Shown: positions 25,301-36,500 of the stretch, piece by piece
Layout of the letters: the number at the start of each line of letters is the position of its first letter
How positions within the stretch are numbered: the first letter of the stretch is position 1
Assembly (NCBI GenBank): GCA_017165825.1
Contig: CM029367.1
Location: forward strand, 25,637,607-25,701,606
From: Hepsetus odoe
Taxonomy: Eukaryota; Chordata; Actinopteri; Characiformes; Hepsetidae
DNA: 64,000 nucleotides
Direction of reading: 5' to 3'
The notes under the pieces: generated by a model
Seen by the model: the letters and a program-made list of their open reading frames with translations, nothing else
Told to the model about the DNA's origin: nothing
The model's database searches: none
Program-made: the position numbers and the translations under genes

Positions 25301-28300
25301 TGAGGTGAATCTTGAGCTTCATAATGCTATTTCTCACAGGCAAAATATAATTTTTAGTTGCCTTTTTGATTATTTGTGAGCTTTATGCTGGGATCCTTGT
25401 TATAATGCTGGATTGTTATCGTTCATTAGCATAAGCTCGTGTCGGAGGCTCCTCTCCCCTCCTGATTCCTCTGTGCTTTGCTTGGCTGTGTCTTGCCCCT
25501 ACACCTGAGTGGCTCAGGTGTCTGTGTCTCGCTCCAGCTGTGATGTCTTGTTGATGACAGTTGCTGGGATGAAGCTTCTACGCACTTCCTTCTGCAACCC
25601 CAGCTACCAGTTCCTTACGCTCATCTTCACCATCGTTTTCTTTGAGTTTGACTACAGCAGTGCATCTGAAACCTTCCTGCTCAACTTCTTCCTCATGTCC
25701 ATAGTCTTCCACAAGGTAAGGTCCACCAGCACAGACACGGTAGCACACATTGCAAAGAGCCGTAATCTAATTGTGCTGTTGTAATACATAAACAGTTGAA
25801 CATGGTCGAAAGTTTTGTTAAAAAGTTCTCTTATCCGACAGTAAATGTCTAACAATGAAGTTCTCTAGGATAAACAGTTAACGGGTCTTTTACAAGGTCA
25901 CACTTGAACCGTTTCCAGAGCAGTTCTTGATGACTTCATTGGCATAAATGTTACTTTTATTCAGCGGCAACTCGGAATCTGTTTAAAAACGGTCTTTGTT
26001 GTAGTGAGTCACAGTGTGTTGTTTCCTTTGCAGCTCTGGGACCTTCTCCACAAACTGCACTTCATCATGGTGTATATAGCTCCCTGGCAGATAGCATGGG
26101 GGAGTGCATTTCACGCCTTTGCTCAGCCCTTTGCTGTCCCACGTATCTTTACTGTAAACTCAGCTGTTATTTAAAATTCTGAAAGTAATATTGAATTAGA
26201 CTGCGCTTATTATTCCTGGTGTTAACTGCAACTTTTAGAGTTTTTTCAATCTGTGTGCAGTGGCGAAGGATATTGTGACATGATCTAGTTATGTTTGCAG
26301 TGCAAGTCAGTGTAGAGAGTTTCTCGGATTGTATGGAAACCAGCCATCGTAAGTGGTTTATAGAAAAATGTATGCAAAGAAAATAGCGGGGTAACGTTGT
26401 TCTGTGTCTATAGGAATGGAGCAGGATTATGCATTCATTTTCAGTTCTCTTCAGATCTCTTTCACATTAATTGTGCAGTTTCCATTTCTCCTTAATGGAG
26501 GAGTTCAGATTCTGCCATGCTGCTGCTTCAGACATTAATCACCTCACTCTTCTACACCCCACTGAGCCCATTCCTGGGCAGTGCCATCTTCATCACCTCC
26601 TACCCACGGCCCGTCAAGTTCTGGGAGAGGAACTACAAGTAAGAGTCTCCGCATGCAAGGCTTATGAAATAAACATGCACACATTGCAGAAAGATCTACC
26701 AGCTCGCTGTATTCTTGAGTGACAGTGCTGAGGCCTCTAGAAAGGCTTTTAAATACTCTGCAGATATCTGGCTTGCTGAGATGGTTTTATTCATATACAA
26801 GTTTGTATGACTTGGGGGTGGTGGTGGTCTAGTGGTAGGGTACTTGCCTATGGACCTATGGCTCAAGAGGTCCCAGGTTCGAATCCCACCTCTGGTACTA
26901 CCACCACTGGGTCCCTGAGCAAGACCCTTAACCCTGAATTGCTCCAGGGGGACTGTCCCTGTAATTAGAACGTGGAAGTCGCTCTGGAAAAGAGCGTCTG
27001 CTAAATGCCGTAAATGTATGACGTTCCCTGGGAACATGTGGGATTCTGTGTCTGGGTTTACTATTAAATGTTAATAAAGTTATTCCTAGCAGTGAGGTTA
27101 TGTTGAGTCCAAACTAGACACTCACCTATGATTTATAGATGTAGATTCCAGCCATGATTGTGGTGACCTGTTTTTAAACCTGTGTTGCTTTACATGAATT
27201 ATGTGTTTCACACTGATGTTTTGACTGCCTTCATAGTGTGTTTTCTATTTTCAGCACGAAACGCATTGACAACTCCAACAGCAGACTGGTATCCCAAGTT
27301 GACAAGGACACTGGTGAATAATGTTTTAATGTTTGATTTATTTTTCAGATTCTAGAGATGTATTAATGAAAGTACCTCCCTATCTCTTCAGCTGGCTCTA
27401 CTTTCAGCCAGAACTATCATTATATTATTATTATTATTATTATTGTATCAACTGATTCAAATTCAGCTACATAATGACTTCGAAGATGCTTTAAAATATG
27501 GGAAAATGTCCTTCCTCCAGGCTGTGATGATAACAACCTGAACTCCATCTTCTACGAGTACTTGACACGATCACTTCAGCACTCTCTGTGTGGGGACTTG
27601 CTGCTGGGCCGCTGGGGGAACTACAGCTCGGGGGACTGCTTCATCTTAGCCTCAGACTATCTCAATGCTTTGGTGCACATCATAGAGGTTGGCAACGGCT
27701 TCGTCACCTTCCAGCTGAGGGGCCTGGAGTTCCGGGGTAAGGCCAAAGTTCCTCTTCTCTCCAAAACAATATTTGGCAATTTCTTTGAATATTTTATATG
27801 TTTCTTTTTCATTTGTTGTACTAGATTAATTACACCAAACTGTCAAAAAATAATTAATGTAAAATAAAAGAATGAAATGGTGGATTGTAGAAACTTATCA
27901 GCTCTTTTATTTATAGTGCTGGTGAAAGAAACCATTTATTTGCTATACAAAAGGACCGGTTACCTTATATGTCTTTATTTGTGTGTATGATGTGATGCCA
28001 ATGATTAAATAGTAGTACTTTTTCATTTTCTGGTACATACATCTGGTACATAGACCACACTTCCTGTGTTCTGTTTGTTTTGACGGTTGGAGTGAAATGT
28101 TCTAGTAAAGTCACCTCATGATGTCTTTGTGTGTATAGTTCTGCTCTTGTCTCTCGCAACCTGCCTTTGCCAGGAACTTACTGTCAACAGAGGGAGGTGG
28201 AGGCCATCACTGAAGGAGTGGAGGAGGATGAAGGTTGCTGCTGCTGTGAGCCAGGTCACCTGCCCCACCTGTTGTCTTGCAATGCTGCCTTTAATCTGCG

Positions 28301-31300
28301 CTGGCTGGCCTGGGAGGTCACCACGACCAAGTACCTACTGGAGGGTTACAGCATCAGTGAAAACAATGCTGCCACCATGCTGCAGGTCTATGACCTGCGT
28401 AAACTGCTCATCACTTACTACCTGAAGGTAATGTGGCCCATCGCTATGCTATGTCATGCTAAATAAGCCTTCTATATGTCCAGTGTTTTTTTTTTTGTCG
28501 CTGTTTTTCATAACATCCAACAAAACTAGGTCTGGGATCGTTTTTGGGCACTGAATAATTCCATTTGTTCCTTAATGTAACTATTATTTCAAAAGGTGAA
28601 CAAGCCTTAATGAGTGGATATGTCCAAACCTTTGACCAGTGATGTATTTAGGGACTTAGCGTGTTATATCTGGACTTCTTTATTTATAGCACACTTTCTA
28701 ATCTCTGTTCTCCTTTATCTCTATTTTTAGAGCGTTACCTACTATCTGGTGATCAACCCAAAGCTGCAGGCATGGCTAAAAGAGCAGACGATGCTGGAGG
28801 CTCTGCAGCCCTACAGTAAATGGCACCACATAGAGAGGGATCCAGCGGTGTTCAGTGTGAAGATTGATGAAGATTATGTTCACTGTCTGCAGGGTGTCAC
28901 CAGGGCCAGCTATTGCAATGTGTACTTAGAATGGATCCAATACTGTGCTAGCAAAATGGAGGAAGTAAGAGAAAACTGCATGTATTATTTCTTTTTCTAC
29001 TTTAGATTATGCATACATCTTAAAATGAAGGGATTTTTATCTAATGACAGGAATGACTATGTCTATATGCTAACTCTAAACCAAATCATCTGCTCTCCTG
29101 GGTTGAATTTTCATTGCTGTGCAAATTAAACACATTCACATTAGTTTCAGGCCCTCTACCTATCTCCCCTTTTTAAAGCTGACTGTTAATCAGTAATCTC
29201 TTCCATTAGTAGGATGCTGAAATGCTTATTCATGCTTTTATTTCATGCCAACTAGATGATTGCAAAACTCTGTTAATTGGTCTGTTGCTCGGCTCCAGTA
29301 ATACTCTGCAACCGGAGTCGTTTCCCACATTAAACACTTTTCACTTTCCACATCACCCCTGTGTTTATTTACCAGCTCTGGCTCTCTCTTTCATATTGCA
29401 TTCAATATAACATTTTACATTAAAGAAGTCCATGGCTATGCTACTCATTCATTCAGTCAGTCAGTCAGTAATTACTCCAACCCTACTCTCACGTCTGCAA
29501 TCTTCACCTTTTTATCTGTTGAAACTACCTTTCTTTCCACGATTAAAACTTACAAGTCATCTTTTCTCTCTCTAATTCCTTTCCTGATCTCTTATTTCCT
29601 CCATTTCTTCTCTCTCCTCTGACGTGTCCTTGGGTTGAAAGGCTCTATATAAAAATTAAGCTTGCTGCTTTGTGAATTGGCAGAGTTTTTGCCAATTTGT
29701 CCATTTAACAGTTCTGCTTGTCAGTTCTGCTGTTGTAAAGGTCAAAAAAATCTCTGGCAGGTTTTTTGTAAGTAAACCATACTCAGTTATGCAATACTGG
29801 GTATTAAGTTTGTTTGTTTTGTTTTTTTTTTAATAATGGCATCTACTGCATGCAGAGAATGATCTGTTTTTTGTCTTTAGCCAGTGGATAGTGATGAGGA
29901 TTCTCCGCTGGTTACTCTGTGTTTTGCTCTGTCTGTGCTGGGCAGGCGTTCATTGGGCACAGCGTCACATAACATGTCGAACAGGTACATTTTTAACACC
30001 TTATGTTTTTTGATAGAAGACTATCCTCACTAGTTTATCTAATGGCAGGTTGATCAAGCCTAGATATGAAACAAAGAGCGCCACATGATTATATTGGAGG
30101 GATTCTAAGATGAAGCAATATGTGTATTGTTAATTTTTGCCTTTTTATTATTTTGCTTTAGTTTGGAATCTTTCCTGTATGGCTTTAACACCTTGTTCAA
30201 GGGAGATTTTCGCATCGCATCTAAAGATGAGTGGGTTTTTGCTGATATGGACCTGTTGCAGAAGGTCGTTGCACCTGCAGTTCGGATGAGCCTGAAGCTT
30301 CACCAGGTAGAAAACTGCTGCAGAATGCACTGGAAAAACATTGTGATACACTGATGGGAGGGTAGGGGGGAGGAAACTGAAAAACAGCCAAAAGTGTTAA
30401 TGAAACCTTTTTTCACATAGAGATGATAGATTACTGGATGTTTTAGATTGGACTTGCTTTATAAACTGGCACTATGGACATTTATCATTCATTCCTAATG
30501 AACCTTTTTAAGTGAAGGGTAGAACCATGCTGTGTTTTGAATATCTTATTAACGGTATACACTATATAGCACTTCATAGAATTTGCTTCCTATGAATTGG
30601 TTTCTATCTGATCTCTTTATTGATTACAGGACCACTTCACGAACCTGGAAGAGACAGAGGAGCCAGCTGTGCTCTATGAGGCCATCAGCGCGTACAGAAA
30701 CAGTCTGGTCATCTGTGATGAGAGCGACCCCGCATGGCGCAGAGCAGTACTGTCCAGCCGGGACACTCTGCTCACTCTACGCCACATGGTGGATGATGGC
30801 ACTGATGAGTATAAAATCATCATGCTCTACAAACGCTACCTCAGCTTTAAAGTCATCAAGGCAAGGCTATGAGCAAATTCTTTCTTTTGAGAGATTGCTG
30901 TTGTAGCCTAAGTATGCAAATGTGTTGGTTGTGACATCACAAAAACAGTGAATTCAAAATTCTCAGTGTGTTCTTTAAAACACTAAGAAATCAAATACAG
31001 ACAATATGGACTGGGAAGAGAATTAGGTCTTAAAAGCCTTAATATTGTTTAGCTATGACATCTTACTGCTTATTAAAAAAAAAAAATGGTACGTACCACA
31101 GAACACAGCAAAAATAATGAAACCAATCCAATACTTAAAAATTGAAAATCACATTTTTTCACGCGAAATTGGTTCCACGAAGTTTGCAGCAGTGCAGAAG
31201 AGTGCAGCACTGTAGTAAAGGACCTGAATGAGAGCAGGCTGAAATAACGGTCCTCATGTTTTTCTATCTAGATAAATAAGGAGTGTGTGCGTGGACTTTG

Positions 31301-33545
31301 GGCTGGACAGCAGCAGGAGCTGATCTTTCTGCGCAACCGCAATCCAGAGCGCGGAAGTATCCAGAATTCCAAGCAGGCTCTACGAAACATGATCAACTCA
31401 TCTTGTGACCAGCCACTGGGCTACCCCATGTTCGTCTCACCCCTCACCACATCCTACATGAGCACACACAATCAGATGAGCAACATCTGGGGCGGCCCGC
31501 TCAGCCTAGAGAGCATACGCACATGGCTGTTCTCAAGGTGGCTCCGGTGGGTATGAGTGGAGTTGGCTGATCAGAAGACTTGCTCTCTCTCAAAAGAGAA
31601 ATTCACTTAATCCTGTCTTTCTCTATCTACTGTTTCAGTGCAAGGAAGGACAACCTGACGAGCTGTAACAGTGGAGTGAATATGGAGGATGTGGACTGTG
31701 CTGGATCTTCTATCAGTCAGAATCATAACTCCATCACCTCCCAAAGCACTAGCACACACCAAGGCCGGCCACGGAGCTCACACTCCAGACACCACAGCAC
31801 AGGTCAGAGGTTCTGTTGGAACTGCCAGTCACGAGCACTCAAACACTGATATTCATACATTTCCCTGCCATTCAGAAGTCAGGAATTACCTTTTGTAATC
31901 ACTGTTTTTATTCAAATAAATGTTAATCTATTTTTTTTTCATTAACATGCTTACAATGATACTAATATCAGATCATTAAGTTAAAGGCAACTTCACAATT
32001 TCCAGTAATTTTATGAAAAAACTCAAAAATGTTCAAATCAAAAGAAATGACTTAATAGGAAAAGTAGTGCATTATCTCAATCGCAGGCTGAGAATATTAG
32101 GAAAAAATATATGACTGAAGTAAATCATATCTAAGAATCTTTTTGATGAGTTTTAATTTTCTTAGGCTAAATGAAATGTTACATTTTTAAAATATTTTCT
32201 GTGAGATTGCATCCACAAAGGCAATAATACTAATTACTAATAATAGTAAAAGGTAATTATGAAGCTGATTATATGCAATTTACAGTACAGTATGTGCTAT
32301 TATGCTAAACAAGATATTTTTTAAAATTTTGAATGGTAATTTATAGCACAGATATCATCTGGAGCTGCTCGAGTAGGATTCAGCCTGAGATAACACACAC
32401 TCACACTGTGTGATCTGATGTTGGAAGTTGCCCCGATGGGCTTTTGGATTCATTGGTTGGAGTAATTTCAGCATAGCTGCATTACTTAAGTGCTCATTTT
32501 CAGTAAATTCCAGTTAAAGGTACTAAGTTTAAAGTTTTGTAGTTTTTACAGAAACATTTTCCAGTTTGTATCAATACTGGCCGATAACAAACGTTTTTGT
32601 GTTGAAATGAAGATTTCAATAGGAAAAAGCAGGAAAAGCAGCAGCATGCCTCTCTAGTACTGTACATTAAGCAACAATGAAGTAGCTGTGAATGCCTCAT
32701 ACATATTTTAAAAGAAAGATGAAGTGAACCTCACTGTGTCCCCTTCTCTTTGCAGGCCGCAGGGAGTACCGCAGTCGTTCGGTTCAGCCTCAGGGCCAGC
32801 GTCCCCCTGTGACCAGCCGCTCTGGGCCCATCTTGGACAGCCAACATGTAACAGGATCTGGGGGGCCCGGGCTGATGCAGCGTCTCTCTAACAGTCAGCT
32901 GTCTTTCAACACTTCCTCCATAGCCTCTGTCTTCTCACAGGTACCCCGTCTGTCCACAGCTGGTCCTGTCCCTGTGGGTCATCAGCGCTCCAGTCAGGCC
33001 TCATCCTCCAGCTCCACGCTCAGCCTGCTGTTTGGTAAGCGCAGCTTCTCCAGTGGTCTGGTCATCTCTGGTCTGTCTGCTGCCGAGGGAGGCAATACCA
33101 GTGACACCCAGTCCTCCAGCTCAGTCAACATTGCTCTGGGGCCGTCTGTCCGTTCCACAAGCAGAGCCACGCAGGTACAGCAGGTACATATATTTAATGT
33201 TTGAGGAAAAAGAAGAACTTATTGAAATTCTGATTGCAACGCAAAAGTTTAATTGACTGTCAACTCATATGAGATTTAATTATATAAAAGCGAGGATCTG
33301 AAATGGTTAACTGTATTTGATTGCTCAAGAAAAAAGTGAATTGAATAATTAAAGAATAATTCCTTATTCCTATTTATTTTTACCAGTGGACATCAGAGGC
33401 TTATGAGAGCATAGATGCCACTTCCACAGTGGCCACAGGGCCGAAGGACAACACGGCATCGGGTGATAAAAGCTGTGAGCAGAGTACAGACAGGAGCCAA
33501 GAGGAGTCCGCCTTCCACGAGCCACCAGAGCAGAAAACCAACTGA
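14369..33545 (+). CDS. pcnx2: pcnx2, pecanex homolog 2, complete coding region (34 exons)
   Basis: Large multi-pass membrane protein of the pecanex family; the Drosophila founder is a maternal neurogenic gene linked to Notch signalling in the ER. Exons: 14369-14521, 16122-16324, 16599-16713, 16839-16872, 18058-19182, 19903-20044, 20483-20625, 20779-20857, 21029-21164, 21357-21499, 21576-21729, 21810-21842, 21954-22125, 22377-22487, 22567-22658, 23335-23444, 23551-23656, 23760-23852, 24257-24407, 24582-24723, 25538-25715, 26034-26142, 26509-26638, 27255-27313, 27521-27736, 28174-28427, 28731-28964, 29881-29984, 30162-30306, 30630-30860, 31272-31546, 31639-31802, 32756-33183, 33387-33545. All junctions keep frame and total 6123 nt (2040 aa plus stop), close to the size I recall for human PCNX2. 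Assignment to PCNX2 rather than PCNX1/3 rests mainly on the divergent map3k21 neighbour. Two introns use GC donors (after 21164 and 30860). Confidence 0.94.
14615..14665. repeat. GT/GA-rich short tandem repeat
   Basis: About three to four imperfect units of GTGTGAGGAGG / GTGTGAGGGG, just 3' of pcnx2 exon 1 in intron 1. Confidence 0.7.
14840..15215. repeat. (TTA)n / (ATA)n simple-sequence region
   Basis: Long run of TTA, ATT and AAT trinucleotides in both phases within pcnx2 intron 1. The Leu/Ile-only reading frame across it is an artefact. Confidence 0.9.
15216..16121 (+). other. pcnx2 intron 1, 3' part
   Basis: AT-rich intronic DNA ending in CTCTTCCTCAG. Apart from an A-run (about 15471-15492) and a C-run (15653-15661) nothing is recognised. 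Confidence 0.6.
16599..16872 (+). CDS. pcnx2: pcnx2 exons 3-4: short linker exons
   Basis: Exon 3 (16599-16713) encodes a Ser/Thr-rich stretch with VPDSVTMAVLTRNRPSPVIQ. Exon 4 (16839-16872) is only 34 bp and encodes ECPKDDSKNTE. Both have clean splice sites (CTCTCAG/GTGAGA; TTGCAG/GTAAAT) and keep frame into exon 5. Confidence 0.85.
16913..17171 (+). repeat. SINE family A (tRNA-derived), full length, in pcnx2 intron 4
   Basis: The tRNA-like head carries the A-box GTGGCCTAGCGG and B-box GGGTTCGAACCCC. The body has TTGCCCTGAGGTACCCTTGA and the tail has 'gacaagggtagtcactttca'. Copies recur at 17238, 22937, 23960, 24875, 38046, 39102 and 63668. Confidence 0.9.
17238..17481 (+). repeat. SINE family A, second copy in pcnx2 intron 4
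   Basis: Same orientation and order of parts as the copy 70 bp upstream, but with a diverged head (GTGGACTAATGG) and B-box GGGTTCGATTCTC. This is a separate insertion rather than a recent tandem duplication. Confidence 0.88.
17855..18012 (+). repeat. Degenerate SINE family A, third copy in pcnx2 intron 4
   Basis: Traces of the same order are visible: 'gactggttagagattaggcc', then 'ggtgccctgaggt', 'aatgtccccaacattgctcc', 'ctgggcgctggatatagctg', and a reduced tail. It lies directly before the exon 5 acceptor at 18057. Confidence 0.65.
18058..19182 (+). CDS. pcnx2: pcnx2 exon 5: large acidic, low-conservation cytosolic region
   Basis: 1125 bp (residues about 169-543). Rich in Glu, Ser, Asp and Gln and without helix-forming hydrophobic stretches. 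The pieces EIAVVLMDNSGQSAQ and DTVKIIITMSCDPQTA, and near the end ESNFVEFISMLESISN, look like conserved islands in an otherwise fast-evolving loop. The donor is a weak GTTTGT. The frame stays open past it to a stop at 19254-19256, so intron retention would give a protein of about 567 aa. Confidence 0.9.
19903..21499 (+). CDS. pcnx2: pcnx2 exons 6-10: remainder of the N-terminal soluble region
   Basis: Exons 19903-20044, 20483-20625, 20779-20857, 21029-21164 and 21357-21499. Products include SSLVTDTLHAIPEKLIPIVS, a Ser-rich run, HRDRPRKLYNERALNLPLGA and, in exon 10, KLYYKLKVFPGRWVNILYDR then LTLQALLDR. The exon 10 stretch leads into the membrane core and is strongly conserved in pecanex proteins. 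Exon 9 ends in TTCCAG|GCAAGA, a GC donor; the frame is broken unless it is used. Confidence 0.9.
21576..26638 (+). CDS. pcnx2: pcnx2 exons 11-23: polytopic membrane core
   Basis: Thirteen exons (residues about 758-1284) with roughly a dozen hydrophobic segments. They include MVAVFLAFLVAFLGFVLL, FWVFQFCLVIASCQYSLL, GFTYCFPISFLFGLLPQ, SLVVLTLLYGFCFGALK, ALFSGFCALLVVLSYHLSRQ, DLVVCTLASVLTFAV, PFVTIVLYALAATVGFVTHY, YQFLTLIFTIVFFEFDYSSA and the highly conserved YIAPWQIAWGSAFHAFAQPF. An acidic loop (VEEVDTDNLDPLPEKL, exon 17) separates two bundles. All introns are GT-AG and phases agree. Confidence 0.95.
22937..23192 (+). repeat. Chimeric SINE: family-A head with a different teleost tail, pcnx2 intron 15
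   Basis: Positions 22937-23055 are a family-A head and body. From about 23056 it switches to a teleost repeat tail recognised by GATGGGCTGGCGACCTGTCC, then 'gctgggatggactccagcac' and 'gacaagcggcagaaaatga'. Confidence 0.8.
23960..24206 (+). repeat. SINE family A in pcnx2 intron 18
   Basis: Full-length copy with A-box GTGGCCTAGTGG and B-box GGGTTCGATTCC, ending in 'gagggtagtcactttcatt'. It ends about 50 bp before the exon 19 acceptor. Confidence 0.9.
24875..25128 (-). repeat. SINE family A, minus orientation, pcnx2 intron 20
   Basis: Reverse copy beginning with 'gtgaaagtgacaacccttgt' and ending with the complement of the tRNA-like head (CCTAACCACTAGGACACCAC). Confidence 0.88.
26814..27020 (+). 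repeat. SINE family B in pcnx2 intron 23
   Basis: Plus-oriented copy with the tRNA-like head TGGTCTAGTGGTAGGGTACT and B-box GGTTCGAATCCCA, then 'ctctggaaaagagcgtctgc' and 'taaatgccgtaaatgta'. A likely target duplication TGTATGAC is present at 26804-26811 and 27015-27022. Confidence 0.88.
27255..31546 (+). CDS. pcnx2: pcnx2 exons 24-31: Pecanex_C domain
   Basis: The most conserved part of the family (residues about 1285-1790). It includes NNLNSIFYEYLTRSLQHSLC, GDLLLGRWGNYSSGDCFILA, EGVEEDEGCCCCEPGH, LRWLAWEVTTTKYLLEGYSI, SLESFLYGFNTLFKGDFRIA, and in exon 31 CVRGLWAGQQQELIFLRNRN with PERGSIQNSKQALRNMINSS. The C-C-C-C stretch is conserved; its role is not known to me. Exon 30 ends in ATCAAG|GCAAGG, a second GC donor. 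Confidence 0.95.
27421..27447. repeat. (TTA)n microsatellite
   Basis: About seven TTA/ATT units in pcnx2 intron 24. Confidence 0.85.
28965..29880 (+). other. pcnx2 intron 27
   Basis: AT-rich intron with a (TCAG)n patch at about 29452-29470 and a pyrimidine-rich stretch. 'tgggttgaaaggctctatat' then 'aaaaattaagcttgctgctt' (29632-29670) looks like the 3' tail of a degraded dispersed repeat. No coding signal. Confidence 0.5.
31639..33545 (+). CDS. pcnx2: pcnx2 exons 32-34: Ser/Thr-rich cytosolic C-terminal tail and stop
   Basis: Exons 31639-31802, 32756-33183 and 33387-33545 encode a disordered tail rich in Ser, Thr, Arg and Gln, with TGA at 33543-33545. Exon 33 has two possible donors 9 nt apart (GTACAG after 33174 and GTACAT after 33183). 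Both keep frame, differing by Val-Gln-Gln. The tail is poorly conserved, so exon limits here are less sure than in the core. Confidence 0.87.
31803..32755 (+). other. pcnx2 intron 32
   Basis: 953-bp AT-rich intron with GT-AG ends. Nothing else is recognised in it. Confidence 0.6.
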
Positions 33546-36500
33546 AACTTCCACTTTCTGCCTCGACAGACATTTTTTAAACCTAGATGTTTCCCATTAA
33601 AAAGAAAACATACAATCTCCTCCAAAGCTATTGGAACGGCAAGGTCAGTGTCATAGTTATGCACTGCAGACCTTTTGGTTTGAGATCAAAAGATGACTAC
33701 GAGCTGCGAGATCAGATTTTCAGGTTTTGTTTTTTTTTTACCCAGTATTTACATCAAGATATAAAAATGACATAGAACAGAACACACTTTATATCTGACC
33801 ACTCAGTTTTTCACAGGAGCAGAAGTGCTGTGACTGAAGGTTTTAAAATAAATTAGTAAATGACTCTTAATATTTGGTCGCAGATCTTTTGCTTGCAAAA
33901 TCTGGTGACTGATTAGTACAGTCCTAAAGTTTCCCATTCTCCCCCTTATGAGGTCATTTGTTAACTTTGCAGCGTGTTTTGGATAAATGTATTGGTGCAT
34001 CATAAAGTTCCTCCTAAAGGTTAGTTTGGACACATTTCTCTGTAAATGGAGACTAAGTGGTTCTGTGGACTTCAAGCCTTAACAGTGCTCCAAAGATGAG
34101 CTTGAATGTTTTCAATCATGAGCAAATTCTCTTTCTCCACATCTGGTCTCGATATTTCTGCTCTCTAAGTCTTAAAACAATTGTTGTTTTCTTTGACTGA
34201 TCGGCTTGATGTGTTTTAATTTATACACCAGTTTCCTTCTTTTTAGGACGATCCTAAACATTTTACTGGTTATGCTTTTTTTCTCTTGGGATGCTTTTGC
34301 CTCACAGATACAACAAATCTAGTCCAAGTCCAGGTCTTCAGCTGAGAGTAGAAACAAGAGCTATTTATAGTTTAAGCAGTAATTCTAACAGGACACACCT
34401 GTGGAACAACAAACACCCGTCTGCCTCATGTTACAATATTAATGTACACTTGGGAAAAAATGGGTTATCGGAGACAAACGGTGTCTTGTTCTATGTGATT
34501 TAACATATCAAGATTCAAAATCTGATCTCTCTTCTCATATTCTTCTTTTGATCTCAAACCCAGACAGGGAGCCTTGTGCTTCCAACTATCAGCTTTCTGT
34601 CACGTCACAGACACAGACCACCAGAGGCCAAAAACCCAGAGAACTACAGCACGGACTAATACAGTTTTTCAGCGTTTTCCAAACAAAAGAAATATTTCGA
34701 TCACCTTTCAACTGAAGAAAGACAAAGAATCAGAGCAAACTGTATGTTTTGGGCACTTTCAGTCTCTATACAGCATCCATTTACCAACCCTGTGTGTATT
34801 TTCAGTGTGGATGGGTTAATGCTATTGCTTGATTGATGAAGTGTTGGACATCTTTCATTCTCTAAGGAAAGGTGAGTGATAGTTAATGTTGGCTAGTTAC
34901 CACCTTTCTACAAAAATCTGCTTTTATGTTTTCAGATCAGAAAAGAACTTTCCCTTAAAATTCTCTTAAATATCAACAGCTAACTGGATGTAAGTTTATC
35001 TGCATCCCAAAAACTGGTCAAACTCCCAAAGTCATCAAGGATCCTGCGTCTGTCCATGAATATGAACCATGACGTGTTAAAGACTAACAACAAAATCATT
35101 AACATTTTGGAACACATCTTTGATTAGATGTTTACTAGTAAAGATGTGCGAATTACTATTTGCCATTCTTTCATTCCCTTACGGGAGAGACACCTCTAAA
35201 AGCATTAATCCTCTGCCTCCTCCTCTAGGCTGTGTTTCCCTGTTGTGATTCTCGAGATGTGCAGCCATCATTGGTTATTGCATCCAATTAGTAAACAACT
35301 ATGCAGTATTCTAGCCAACAAATCAGCAAAAAATGTGTGGGAAGAAAGCTTGGTTTTGCCCTCCATATTTGCGGTCCTTTAAGGGTATAATGTCACAAGA
35401 AAACTATGAATATTTTAGAGGGGACTGTATAATGGGCTAAAGGAAGCTCAGGCTTTGGGCCCAAGCTTGTACTGCCATACTGACTTTTTTGCCAAAACCA
35501 TTTTCGATTATGGCACATAGTAAGATATGTCTAAAGTTTTCAGTGTTTTCAAAAACGTGTTTAAATCCCTGTGCCATCAGCTAGTTTGGGTCACAATATA
35601 TCGGCCAATGTGACCCTACTGATATAAATATAAATAGATGAAGAAATAAAAATGCATCCTTCCAGTACCAGAACTGGGGCAGAGGTCATTTTAACATTTT
35701 AGTGGAGTGTATTAAGTCTCAGTACTGAGTACAGTCGGAAGACATGAGCTTTCACCTGTGGTCAGAGTGCATTAAGGTCAGCAGCTCCAAAGAAGAAAAC
35801 TAAAAGCCCATTAAAGCACGTAGCCTTGTTTTTCAAAAATAAACATACAAATAAAATAAAATGTGAGTTGCATGGCACTCAAATTAGCTTAACAAAATGG
35901 TTAAAATGATTGAATACGGTTAAAGAAAAAGGTGCGGACTGGTGGCTTTTAGACACCGTGTTGGTGCCAGATCTTTGGTGAGGTGTTGTAATTTAAAGAG
36001 CCCATATAATATATTTTGTTAATTTGCTGCATTTTACTTTTTTCTCCTCTCGACTTTATCAAGAGTGACTCTTTGTGGGTTTTGTTCACCAAAAACAGTC
36101 ATAATTCCTTTTACATGACCTTTTTCCAATTTGTCTTAAAATCAAACAGGCTGTTTTTATTTCCATTTGTTTAAAACTGGAACGCATATATGACCTCAGT
36201 TCTGACTGGCAACCCTCTTTTGTGCCTCCTTAAAAAAAAAAAAAAAAAAAAAAAAAAGGTTTTCATGAAATGGGCCTTTAAGTGATTACGACAGATGTTT
36301 TTCCCCCATAAATTTGGAAGGTCTGTGTTTTTACTCCTCCGACTGTCCCACTTAGGGAGTCAATAACCTTCTGTAATTAGATGACCTGCATTTGACCTTA
36401 TACTGATGGAATAACAAAACCTTTGTTATTGTCAGAGCCTTGTGTCGGTCATGTGATGATGAATTCTGGGCTAGTGCTTTTCAGTCCTATCTAGGGTTGT

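Noticed and set aside
26696..27037. 113-codon minus-strand ORF with HLRHLADALFQSDFHVLITG
   Set aside because: It is the family-B SINE at 26814-27020; the same peptide appears in the copy at 4341-4547.
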